DNA of 64,000 nucleotides from Fluviispira multicolorata (GTDB lineage: Bacteria; Bdellovibrionota_B; Oligoflexia; Silvanigrellales; Silvanigrellaceae), in NCBI RefSeq assembly GCF_009208585.1, contig NZ_WFLN01000009.1:161452-225451 (forward strand). Direction: 5' to 3'. Numbering within the stretch: the first letter of the stretch is position 1; each line of letters starts with the position of its first letter. A model generated the notes under the pieces. The model was not told the DNA's origin. It saw only the letters and a list, made by a program, of their open reading frames with translations, and did not search any database. Position numbers and translations under genes: made by a program. This document shows, one piece after another, positions 56,739-64,000 of the stretch.

Positions 56739-57095
56739 TTAGGTGATTATAGAGTAGTTTAATTCTTGATGAGGATTTAATTTCCAAGGGTTGATGCCAG
56801 ATAAAATCCAATAAAATTGGTCTTGATCCAAAGTGACTTTATTAGCTGGATTTTTTTTTGGCCAAGGAAATTTTTCCTTTTCTAGAGCCTTTGTCCATAT
56901 TGCAAAACCAGTTTTATCCCAATAAACTGCCCTTATATTTCTTCTATTTTTATTGGTAAATAAAAATAGCATGCCTGAAAAAGGTTCATCATTCATTTCA
57001 TACTGAATTAAGTTGACAAGCCCATAAATACCTTTCCTAAAATCAACTGGCTTTACGCATAAATAGATTGAGGTAAATTCACGGTAACTTTTCAT
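56739..57095 (-). CDS. tnpB: IS66 accessory protein TnpB
   Basis: A 118-residue IS66 TnpB: YLCVKPVDFRKGIYGL, then SGMLFLFTNKNRRNIRAVYWDKTGF, given here in pieces, are the family signature. Start at 57095 overlaps the tnpA stop as ATGA; the upstream in-frame start is rejected. It is required for IS66 transposition together with TnpA and TnpC. The gene is intact though its tnpC partner is not. Confidence 0.9.
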   Translation of the reverse strand: MKSYREFTSIYLCVKPVDFRKGIYGLVNLIQYEMNDEPFSGMLFLFTNKNRRNIRAVYWDKTGFAIWTKALEKEKFPWPKKNPANKVTLDQDQFYWILSGINPWKLNPHQELNYSIIT

Positions 57096-57421
57096 TGCAG
57101 TTCCTTTATAAAAGCTGATAACCATTTAGGATCTGCAGTCATTGAAATCTTAACCATAAAGCCTGTTGGTAATTCAATTTTAATATCAATATTTTCGGCA
57201 GTTCCAGAAGATAAATTTTTATTTTCTTTATTATTATTTTTTATAGCAACTGGTATGAAGTTTTCGTGTTCTTTGTTTTTATTTGATTTTATCCATTTAT
57301 ATATTGATGCCATTGATAAACTATGTTTCTTACAGAATTGAGATTTTGAAAGACCAGAACTGGTGAACTGAACTAAGATTCTTTGAATTTCTTTCTTTGT
57401 ACATCGTGCTCTTAAAACCAT
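57092..57421 (-). CDS. tnpA: IS66 accessory protein TnpA
   Basis: A 109-residue helix-turn-helix protein: SSGLSKSQFCKKHSLSMASIYKWIK is the Tnp_IS66-type HTH, cited only in pieces (LSKSQFCKKHSLS). A start at 57421 is chosen because AAGGAG lies seven bases upstream; an in-frame ATG at 57439 overlaps it. Intact. It reads from the same strand as, and lies just downstream of, the GNAT gene. Confidence 0.85.
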   Translation of the reverse strand: MVLRARCTKKEIQRILVQFTSSGLSKSQFCKKHSLSMASIYKWIKSNKNKEHENFIPVAIKNNNKENKNLSSGTAENIDIKIELPTGFMVKISMTADPKWLSAFIKELQ

Positions 57422-57476
57422 AGCTGAACTCCTTTTCATTTTAAAAAGAAGTTTTAACGCAATCTAAATTTTTTGG

Positions 57477-58238
57477 TTAGATGGTTTGATTGTTGCGCTT
57501 ACAATACATCAAGGAGTTACACTTGGCAAAAACTTTTAATTCAAAAATCATCTTAAATCCATAACTTTCATACAAATATTTTCCTTCATTACTTGCAGAT
57601 AAAACCATATTTGACACTTCATGATTGAAGGAGTAAAAAATTAATTTATTCATTATTTTTTTAGCCAATCCCTGTCTTCTATAAATATCTTTTGTTTGAA
57701 CATCATCAATAACTGCATAATTATTATTTATTATCAACCTAGCCCAAGAAGCTAATTTATCGTCTATTTTAGCACAAAAAAACAAAATACTTTTGTCATT
57801 TATTTTTGACCAATTGATAATATCATTTCCTCTTTGCTTATTATACCAATTTACTTGTTCTTGATTCTGTATCAACTCGATTGTTGAATCATTAAAGTTG
57901 TCAAAAATATTTTTTAACTTTAAAGACATGAAGGATTCATTGACTATATTAATATACCCTTTATCTTCCATGTCTTTACATATAGCCTCAGTCGGATTAA
58001 AAAGACTTACAATGTGAAATTCATTATTACTTAACTCATTAAAATCCCAGGAGTTAAAATCACTAAAACTCCATACAAAAAATTCATATTTTCTTTGTAT
58101 AGTTCCAATTGGTTTATCAAACTCTGCAGAAATAAAGCCATTCTGATAATTAAGATGGACATGATTTACACATCTTGATTTTGCCCAACCATTCACAAAG
58201 GCTTCAATATCTTTATCAATCCCTAATAAATAAGTCAT
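57477..58238 (-). CDS. GNAT-family N-acetyltransferase
   Basis: A 253-residue protein. The C-terminal half carries the acetyl-CoA loop DDVQTKDIYRRQGLAKKIM (about 180-200) and a YESYGFKMIFE block typical of GNAT. The N-terminal 120 residues are an extra, unassigned domain. It is the last gene of the six-gene operon and could acetylate the product for self-protection or tailoring. Confidence 0.82.
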   Translation of the reverse strand: MTYLLGIDKDIEAFVNGWAKSRCVNHVHLNYQNGFISAEFDKPIGTIQRKYEFFVWSFSDFNSWDFNELSNNEFHIVSLFNPTEAICKDMEDKGYINIVNESFMSLKLKNIFDNFNDSTIELIQNQEQVNWYNKQRGNDIINWSKINDKSILFFCAKIDDKLASWARLIINNNYAVIDDVQTKDIYRRQGLAKKIMNKLIFYSFNHEVSNMVLSASNEGKYLYESYGFKMIFELKVFAKCNSLMYCKRNNQTI

Positions 58239-58255
58239 AAATTTCCTATATTTTT

Positions 58256-59146
58256 TTAAATCATTTTAGAGTTTATATATTCAGCAAAAGCTTTTTCAAC
58301 TTTATTCGAAGCTGCTGGAATATATTTACTTATTTTAATTGCAGGACAAGTATTAGTTTCTATAATAAATGGTTGTTTATCTGTATCAAGCGCAATATCC
58401 ACTCCACAAAATGGTGCATGAACAGCTCGAGCAGCTAATTCGGACATAACTATTAGATTTTTATCAAGTTCATCAATATTAACTATCTTACCAATACCGT
58501 TAGTACTTAAATTAGTTATCCATTCCCCAACTAAAGAACGTCGTTCATATGCATAAACAGCTTTATAATCTACACATACGACACGAAAATCTTTATTTTG
58601 CCATTTTTCAATATAAGGTTGAACATAATAAGTTTGAATATCTGCTCCTTGAAAATTAAACCAATTAAAAAATTCTTCTTTAGTTAAGAATTTATACAAT
58701 CCTTTACCACATGCTCCATTTATAGGTTTTAATACTAAAGGATAACCTATTTTATCTATTTGTTTATTATCGAGGCCATTCGAGAATTTATAAAAAGGCA
58801 AATGTCGAATGCCCTTAATATTATTTAATATAACAGAAGAAACATCTTTATTTTGACCATAATATAATGTTTCTCCGCTATTTACTATAGGAGTGCCAGT
58901 AGAATGAACTATTTTAAGTATATTCATAGCAGGTAAAAGGTCATTTTCAAAAGCATAGCCTATCACCAAATTTGGATTAATAAATTGATTATTAAAAAAT
59001 AAATCAATTTTTTTATTTATATTAACAAATGATATATCCCTAGGTTTTGCAAGTATCCCAAAAATATCATATTTTTTTAATTCGTAAAAGAGTGCTTCAA
59101 ACTCTTCACGTCCACTATAATCAGATAAAAAAAGTACAGTTTTCAT
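58256..59146 (-). CDS. RimK-like ATP-grasp ligase
   Basis: A 296-residue enzyme of the RimK/LysX ATP-grasp branch. ATP-binding pieces are YPLVLKPINGACGKGLY and YYVQPYIEK, with the metal-binding ETNTCPAI near the end. RimK-like enzymes add amino acids to the carboxylate of a peptide or carrier. In this operon it is the second ATP-grasp ligase, so the product may contain two amide bonds. It starts 33 bases after the MFS gene. Confidence 0.84.
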   Translation of the reverse strand: MKTVLFLSDYSGREEFEALFYELKKYDIFGILAKPRDISFVNINKKIDLFFNNQFINPNLVIGYAFENDLLPAMNILKIVHSTGTPIVNSGETLYYGQNKDVSSVILNNIKGIRHLPFYKFSNGLDNKQIDKIGYPLVLKPINGACGKGLYKFLTKEEFFNWFNFQGADIQTYYVQPYIEKWQNKDFRVVCVDYKAVYAYERRSLVGEWITNLSTNGIGKIVNIDELDKNLIVMSELAARAVHAPFCGVDIALDTDKQPFIIETNTCPAIKISKYIPAASNKVEKAFAEYINSKMI

Positions 59147-59179
59147 AAACCCCTCAATTTAAAAACAAAAAAAATATAA

Positions 59180-60352
59180 CTAATACCTTACATGAATATT
59201 CTTATATTGTTTTTTATTATTTTGAAAATATACGCAAATATAAAGAATGAGACATAAATTTGCTATAACTGGAATTCCTAATACAATATAGTAATCAAAG
59301 TAGATACTTAATGATCCTAATACTAAATTAGCAATAATTACTCCTAAATCTGCTGAACAGGATATTACTGATGTTACAGAGCCTTTTAATGAGTCATTAA
59401 TAATGCATACAACATATGACAATATTATTGGATAAATTAGACCTATTGAAAAACCATTAAATATTGCTCCAAGTAAAATAACTAAATTATTAATAAATAA
59501 TAAATTTATTAAGTTTCCAAATAGATTTATAAATAAACAAACAAATATAAATTTGAACGGAAAAATTCTGCCATCTGGCATTAATTTTTTAAAGATTAAC
59601 CTTGGTAAGACTAACGAAATTGAATATAATAAAAAATATAGAGATACAACTTTATAATTATAATATTCAATTATTTTTGGCAAAAATGTAACAGTTACAC
59701 CACTCGTTAAGTAAACAACTGGCAATATAATGATTATAATAATTATTTCTTTTGATTTTAATATATCAAAAAATGACTTTAAAATATTTTCTTCTTTGTT
59801 TTTTCCTCCAATAGAAATTCCTCTTTCAATTAAAAAAGATAAAATCAATGCAATTATCATTATTAATATAGCTAAACTTATGACAGTATTAATTCCGTAT
59901 AATTGTTTTACTTTTAATGAAATATAAGGAGCTAAACATATGGGGAGCATAGTTATTAAGGTATAAAGAGAAATAGATTCAGACTTTTCTTTAATACTAT
60001 TTGAAATCATAATCGTATAATAGAACATTAAAGTAGATAAGGCTCCTAATATTATTCCTAGCATCAAGCGCCCAAAGATAATCAAAGCATCTTGCTTAGA
60101 CATAAGTAAAATAAAAGATATTAAATAAAAAAGCATCATAAATGTTAACATATAAGACGATCTATTTCTATCAATCCAAAATCCAGATAAAACTCTTATT
60201 ATTAGGGTAAATATAGTAGCTATTCCGACTACAATTCCAGCTATTCCATCGACAATTGCATGTGAAGCGATTAAAAAAGGATAAGAATAAAATATTAGAT
60301 AGTTTGAAAATGAGACTAAAAATAACGTACCAAATAAATAATATTTTTTCAT
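59180..60352 (-). CDS. MFS transporter of the ATP-grasp operon
   Basis: A 390-residue, roughly 12-helix transporter. The signature loop is RVLSGFWIDRNRSSYM and helix 4 has FGRLMLGIILGALS. It sits between two ATP-grasp ligase genes with gaps of 28 and 33 bases, so it most likely exports the product. Substrate unknown. Confidence 0.84.
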   Translation of the reverse strand: MKKYYLFGTLFLVSFSNYLIFYSYPFLIASHAIVDGIAGIVVGIATIFTLIIRVLSGFWIDRNRSSYMLTFMMLFYLISFILLMSKQDALIIFGRLMLGIILGALSTLMFYYTIMISNSIKEKSESISLYTLITMLPICLAPYISLKVKQLYGINTVISLAILIMIIALILSFLIERGISIGGKNKEENILKSFFDILKSKEIIIIIIILPVVYLTSGVTVTFLPKIIEYYNYKVVSLYFLLYSISLVLPRLIFKKLMPDGRIFPFKFIFVCLFINLFGNLINLLFINNLVILLGAIFNGFSIGLIYPIILSYVVCIINDSLKGSVTSVISCSADLGVIIANLVLGSLSIYFDYYIVLGIPVIANLCLILYICVYFQNNKKQYKNIHVRY

Positions 60353-60380
60353 AATAACCTTTCAAAATTACTATACTAAT

Positions 60381-61595
60381 TTATTTAACAGTAATTATTA
60401 TATATGTTGCTGCTGAGTGTGCAGAAATCAAAGCATTTTCTGTGGTATTTCCTGTAGCAATCACCTGGACAACATGTCCCATCATATCATTTGTTTCTTT
60501 AGCGTAGTCACCAATTTTTAGGCCCAGAATCACTTCTAAAACATTTGGAAACTTTGATGCCAAATCTATTCCTTTTATACTATCAATCACACCAGGTTTT
60601 TGTGAATAAACTATATAGCCTGCAGTTGCCTGTATATTATTAAAATCTAATTCAAATTCTTTAAATTCAAATAAATTTTCTATTAACAGCTCGTAGATAT
60701 TTAGATTTAAACTATGCGACATTAATTTACCAAGCTGTGCTCCGCCCAAACGTGCATTTATTTCTACTAAATAAACTTCATCTTGCCCCAAGATATATTC
60801 AATATGACTGAAGCCAAACTTGTACTCAGTTTTATCGAGAATATATTTAGTATACTCTTCTAATTTAGTTTGCAAAGTATTTTCATAATGACAAGGAAAT
60901 GCATAGCCAAGTTCGACAAAATAGGGATGTGATCCCATGAGTCTATTTGTGACACCTAAAATATGATGCTTTCCATTGTTTGTAAAACTTTCAACAGATA
61001 CAACTCTACCCAATTTAAATTCTTCTAATAATAAATTTGCAGCTGTTTCTTTGTTAAAGAATTTATCGAGCATAGATAGATCAGTTTCGTTATGTATGAT
61101 GATAACATCTTTACTACCTGAACCTTTTGTAGGTTTTGCTATTAAAGGAAATACTAAAGATGTGAGGGATTGAAGCAGATCTTCTTTTGAATTGACATAA
61201 CAATATTTGGGGGAAGGAATTAGAGTATGCGAAAAATACTCTCTCATTTTTTCTTTATTACGCGCAATTTTCATAGCTTTGCTAGAAGTGAAATTTAACT
61301 TAAATTCTTCTGCAACTTCAGCAACAGCTTCGACAAAAGCATCTCTTTGGGTGAACAGTGCAAATTTTTCTTTTCCATGAATCAATTTTAAATATTCTTC
61401 TCGCACAGAAGTTTTTTCCCAATCTACTAGAATAATATTTATTTCTTCAGCCAATTCTGCGGGACAATTATTTTCAAACCAAGAATATTCAGCTGTAATA
61501 AAATGAATTTTGATGCCCTTGTTTTTGGCAGCTTTGATAATTTCAAGCCCCGAACCTGTATGCAATGTTTCAATAAGAACAAGATTTTTTTTCAT
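60381..61595 (-). CDS. ATP-grasp carboxylate-amine ligase
   Basis: A 404-residue ATP-grasp protein: FPLIAKPTKGSGSKDVI for ATP, LLEEFKLGRVVSVESF, and VEINARLGGAQLGKLM for metal binding. The order follows BacD/CarB-like stand-alone ligases that couple amino acids. It lies 12 bases downstream of the SbnA-like gene. The likely role is to attach the amino acid made by the SbnA-like enzyme to another amino or carboxylic acid. Confidence 0.87.
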   Translation of the reverse strand: MKKNLVLIETLHTGSGLEIIKAAKNKGIKIHFITAEYSWFENNCPAELAEEINIILVDWEKTSVREEYLKLIHGKEKFALFTQRDAFVEAVAEVAEEFKLNFTSSKAMKIARNKEKMREYFSHTLIPSPKYCYVNSKEDLLQSLTSLVFPLIAKPTKGSGSKDVIIIHNETDLSMLDKFFNKETAANLLLEEFKLGRVVSVESFTNNGKHHILGVTNRLMGSHPYFVELGYAFPCHYENTLQTKLEEYTKYILDKTEYKFGFSHIEYILGQDEVYLVEINARLGGAQLGKLMSHSLNLNIYELLIENLFEFKEFELDFNNIQATAGYIVYSQKPGVIDSIKGIDLASKFPNVLEVILGLKIGDYAKETNDMMGHVVQVIATGNTTENALISAHSAATYIIITVK

Positions 61596-61607
61596 AAAAT
61601 AACCTAT

Positions 61608-62705
61608 TTATTTAAATTTAATTTGAAAATGCGTCATAGTTGTTTTAGGTACACCAAGTGATTCTATGAGATCATCACGGTAATTTTCAACGATATTTGG
61701 ACTTACTTGTGGCTCATCTATAGTACTTAGAAGCTGATAAAGTAATTCTAAATGTGAATCAAGTGGGATATCGTTTTCTTTAAGCCATTCATCATTAAAT
61801 AAAGTATTTAAATATCTTTCTCCACTGTCTCCAAGTATTGCAATTAAGGGTTTTTTATTTTGAATTTTTTGCGAAAGTTTAAGAGCTGAAAGAAGTACAG
61901 CTCCTGAAGAAACACCCGCAAGTATTCCCTCATTTCTACATAATATCCTTGCAGCTATATAGGAATCTTCATCCCGAATTCGGTAAACATAATCAATATT
62001 ATTTACATTCTTAATATTCCTTGGTGTCCAGCTCAAACCCACACCAGGTATTTTATATGAATGCGAGTCCCCACCAAAAATGGATGAACCGTAGGCATCG
62101 ACGCAAGTCACAAGATATTTTGTGGATTTTTCTGCAAAGAATTCTGCAATCCCTCCTATCTGTCCACCTGTGCTGACAGCCGCAACCACTCCCGATATTT
62201 CCCCTTGAGTTTGCTCAAAGATTTCTTTTGCAGTTGTTTCTTTATGAGCGATTGAACTAAGAATATTAAAACATTGATCGGGCCGATATGAATTTTCAAT
62301 TTTTCGTGCAAGATCATTAGCGAGTTGAATTCTTGTTTTATGATAGGAACCTGCATCGTCTTTTTTATCAACTACAATTACTTCTGCGCCATAAGCTTTT
62401 ATCAAACTAATATTTACATCTGTAGCTTTTGGATCCACCAAAATAATAACCTTATAACCACGAGCAGCGCCAATCATAGCTAAACTAATTCCAAAATTAC
62501 CTGAAGAAGATTCAATAATTGTTCCTCCACGTCTTAGAAGATTATTTTTTTCCGCGTAATCAATAATATATTTTGCCACTCTATCCTTAATGCTCCCACC
62601 TGGATTTGTTCTTTCTAATTTTAATTTTATATTTGTTCCACAGAGATTATTTATTTTATCAATATTGACGAGAGGTGTTTCTCCAGTATAGTCTAATATT
62701 TTCAT
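61608..62705 (-). CDS. SbnA-like/cysteine synthase-family PLP enzyme
   Basis: A 365-residue fold-type II enzyme. The PLP lysine is K40 in ERTNPGGSIKDR, the substrate loop is ESSSGNFGIS (65-74), and the clamp is STGGQIGG (179-186); the late GDSGERYLNT block is as in CysK. The ESSSGN loop with the following ILVDPKATDVNIS stretch resembles SbnA, which joins O-phosphoserine and glutamate en route to 2,3-diaminopropionate, more than ordinary CysK. A SerK/SbnI-like gene just upstream fits O-phosphoserine as the substrate. The SbnB dehydrogenase that would complete the Sbn route is not in the window. An ordinary cysteine synthase is the alternative. Confidence 0.85.
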   Translation of the reverse strand: MKILDYTGETPLVNIDKINNLCGTNIKLKLERTNPGGSIKDRVAKYIIDYAEKNNLLRRGGTIIESSSGNFGISLAMIGAARGYKVIILVDPKATDVNISLIKAYGAEVIVVDKKDDAGSYHKTRIQLANDLARKIENSYRPDQCFNILSSIAHKETTAKEIFEQTQGEISGVVAAVSTGGQIGGIAEFFAEKSTKYLVTCVDAYGSSIFGGDSHSYKIPGVGLSWTPRNIKNVNNIDYVYRIRDEDSYIAARILCRNEGILAGVSSGAVLLSALKLSQKIQNKKPLIAILGDSGERYLNTLFNDEWLKENDIPLDSHLELLYQLLSTIDEPQVSPNIVENYRDDLIESLGVPKTTMTHFQIKFK

Positions 62706-62729
62706 TTCATTCCTATTATTTTATATTTC

Positions 62730-63125
62730 TTATTTACTAAGAATGTTTAAGTCTATTTTTACATAATAAAGAGGTATTGTTATTATATGACGCGTCGTTT
62801 TTACTGGAAGCTTATTTCCTGTAATAGCAGTCTCCAATATTTTTTTTACCTCAAAAATATCATTTGTTTTCCAATTTACTACACTTATATAATTATCTTC
62901 ATAGCTTAATAAATAACAAGGTATTCTTCTTATACCCATTTTTCTTGCAACTTCCACTCTGTGGTGACCATCCATTATTATTCTAGTATTCTTATCAATA
63001 GCAATGGGATTTGACCAGTATCCATCAGATTTAATTTTACTTAATAGTATATCAATCGCTAAACTATCAGTATCTTCGTGTGGAATTATTTCTTCTATTT
63101 CTATTAATTCAAGAGAAATATTCAT
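62730..63125 (-). CDS. ParB/Srx-fold protein, SerK/SbnI-like (possible free serine kinase)
   Basis: A 131-residue ParB-N-like domain: the PHEDTDS segment near residue 15-21, the KIKSDGYWSNPIAI strand and the DGHHR motif (52-56) match SerK and SbnI, which phosphorylate free L-serine to O-phosphoserine. It is about half the length of SbnI (around 250), lacking its C-terminal half. Position as first gene, 24 bases before an SbnA-like gene, repeats the SbnI/SbnA pairing. A true DNA-binding ParB role is less likely as no ParA or HTH part is present. It may instead be a regulator. Confidence 0.72.
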   Translation of the reverse strand: MNISLELIEIEEIIPHEDTDSLAIDILLSKIKSDGYWSNPIAIDKNTRIIMDGHHRVEVARKMGIRRIPCYLLSYEDNYISVVNWKTNDIFEVKKILETAITGNKLPVKTTRHIITIPLYYVKIDLNILSK

Positions 63126-63636
63126 TAATACCTCTATAATAAAAGTAATTATTATTTATTTTTTAATTAAATCAAAACTCGATAAATAATATTGAATAAC
63201 ACTTATCTAATTAACATTAATAGATAAATATAATCATTTTAATTAACAGAGTTATAATAAAATAACATTAAATTATAATAATGTAAATTTAGTATCATAT
63301 TTTATAAATTGTTGATTCATATAATATATAACATTTACATGTATATCAAAAAAAATTTTAATTTTATTAATTTTTTTTATTCACATTCCATTTTTTCCCA
63401 CAACCCATTTAATAAAATAAATGAGGTATTAATATCTTAGATATATTTTTTTGCATAATATGCAGACTATAAAATTATCATTATTGGTTTATATCAGTTA
63501 GCGTTCCTAACGTCAAGATAAAAAGATATTAAATTTCAGATTTTAAAATCATAATTGAATAAATTTCTTTTAATGAATAATAAGCTATATTTTTTAGCAT
63601 TAATTTAATGAGTTTCTTAACTTAGATTTAATCTGG
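63126..63636. other. AT-rich intergenic region upstream of the SerK/SbnA operon
   Basis: About 510 bases without a gene. It should contain the promoter of the minus-strand operon. An imperfect dyad TTATCTA (63203-63209)/TAGATAA (63221-63227) lies about 80 bases upstream of the operon start and might be an operator. The rest is A/T tracts with no clear feature. Confidence 0.45.
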
Positions 63637-63918
63637 ATGATAGGTTGGTATATACCGATATTTGTCAGACTGAACAGGAATAATAAAAAAGTTTATTGCG
63701 ATCATGCAATGAAAGGTAAGCGCAACAATCAATTCATTTTGCGAGTGAAAAATAATTTGGTTAAAAAGTATAGAGAAATTATTTATTCCAATTCTAAGGC
63801 AGGAGAGGAGTGTAATCGGGATTTTCTGATTTATTTAGAATGGGAAGTTGGAAGAATAAGTCATTTAAATATTCGTGAACTTCTCGCCCCTAAAGGGAGC
63901 GAGCTTCTGAAGTCATAG
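63637..63918 (+). CDS. Unrecognised 93-residue ORF at the window edge
   Basis: A basic, 93-residue ORF with no signal peptide and no recognised motif. Its last part overlaps a hairpin (63883-63903), and the following bases are clearly richer in G+C. No strong ribosome binding site is seen. It could be a real small gene, a remnant, or a chance ORF overlapping a structured RNA. Confidence 0.3.
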   Translation: MIGWYIPIFVRLNRNNKKVYCDHAMKGKRNNQFILRVKNNLVKKYREIIYSNSKAGEECNRDFLIYLEWEVGRISHLNIRELLAPKGSELLKS

Positions 63919-64000
63919 GAATCAGCGGATTAGATTGCTCTAATTTCGTCTTACTTATTCCTCGTCCAGCTTTACTTCGGCTAGTCCCTAGCCTAGTTCT
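63883..64000. other. G+C-richer hairpin-rich sequence at the window end
   Basis: A hairpin CTCGCCCCT (63883-63891) with AGGG-A-GCGAG (63894-63903), then a short stem TTAGA/TCTAA around 63931-63944 and a perfect stem GGCTAG (63979-63984)/CTAGCC (63988-63993). Base composition differs from the preceding 700 bases. It may be the start of a structured RNA or mobile element cut off by the window. Confidence 0.35.

Larger units (their letters stand above)
55743..57439 (-). mobile_element. Decayed IS66-family insertion sequence
   Basis: On the minus strand tnpA, tnpB and a broken, truncated tnpC follow each other as in IS66. The 3' part of tnpC is missing at the subtilase side. I found no matching inverted repeats or target duplication, so the limits are only those of the genes. 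Confidence 0.82.

Noticed and set aside
62730..63125. ParB partition protein
   Set aside because: No ParA, no HTH and no parS-like site nearby; the neighbouring SbnA-like gene makes a SerK/SbnI relation more likely.
63341..63400. A terminator or repeat in the A/T tracts of the last spacer
   Set aside because: Runs of A and T pair by chance; there is no G+C stem or defined repeat unit.

Overview
This is an AT-rich (roughly one-third G+C by eye), densely coded window from a Gram-negative bacterium. The succinate dehydrogenase is the three-gene type with a single-polypeptide cytochrome b subunit. Together with a 5-aminolevulinate synthase, an ATP-grasp/MFS-rich accessory load and many transporters, this suggests a member of Bdellovibrionota/Oligoflexia such as the Silvanigrellales. 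That placement is an inference from gene content and base composition, not from a marker tree. No tRNA, rRNA or CRISPR array was seen.

Layout. 1-455: 3' end of rsmA. 955-5858: a tight same-strand locus of a broken PduX-type GHMP (L-threonine kinase-like) gene, an unrecognised protein, a fold-type II PLP enzyme, a class V aminotransferase-fold PLP enzyme, a stand-alone AlaX-like tRNA editing protein and an RhtB/LysE exporter. 5996-8185: LtaS-like membrane sulfatase. 8607-12037: sdhCAB. 12230-24911: a C-terminal processing protease, several transporters (MFS, TSUP, EamA, CPA2), an FAD oxidoreductase, a Nudix hydrolase, a small lipoprotein and nicotinate phosphoribosyltransferase. 25015-27260: fumarylacetoacetase with an unassigned partner. 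27612-31723: an HTH regulator with a degenerate ImmA/IrrE-like part, a pentapeptide-repeat protein and a 794-residue orphan. 31919-38831: housekeeping genes (orn, valS, HU, eno) and a possible helicase-loader pair. 38942-44250: MFS transporters, an ATP-grasp ligase and ALA synthase. 44413-48178: a peptide ABC transporter without its ATPases. 48371-54282: rpoZ, metG, a HAD phosphatase, a methyltransferase and proS. 54623-57421: a subtilase next to a decayed IS66-family element. 57477-63125: a six-gene minus-strand operon of SerK/SbnI-like, SbnA-like, ATP-grasp, MFS, RimK-like ATP-grasp and GNAT genes. 63126-64000: an AT-rich spacer, an unrecognised ORF and a hairpin-rich edge.

The most interesting content is two apparently parallel loci for making amino-acid-derived small molecules. 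Each pairs a free amino-acid kinase (threonine type at 955, serine type at 63125) with a beta-replacing PLP enzyme and an exporter. The serine-type locus adds two ATP-grasp ligases and an acetyltransferase, as expected for a diaminopropionate- or modified-cysteine-containing peptide. The threonine-type locus adds an AlaX-like deacylase that could protect translation from a threonine-, serine- or alanine-like product. Its kinase gene carries a frameshift, so that locus may be decaying. A third ATP-grasp + MFS pair lies at 40271-42753. Products and substrates are not determined by the sequence.
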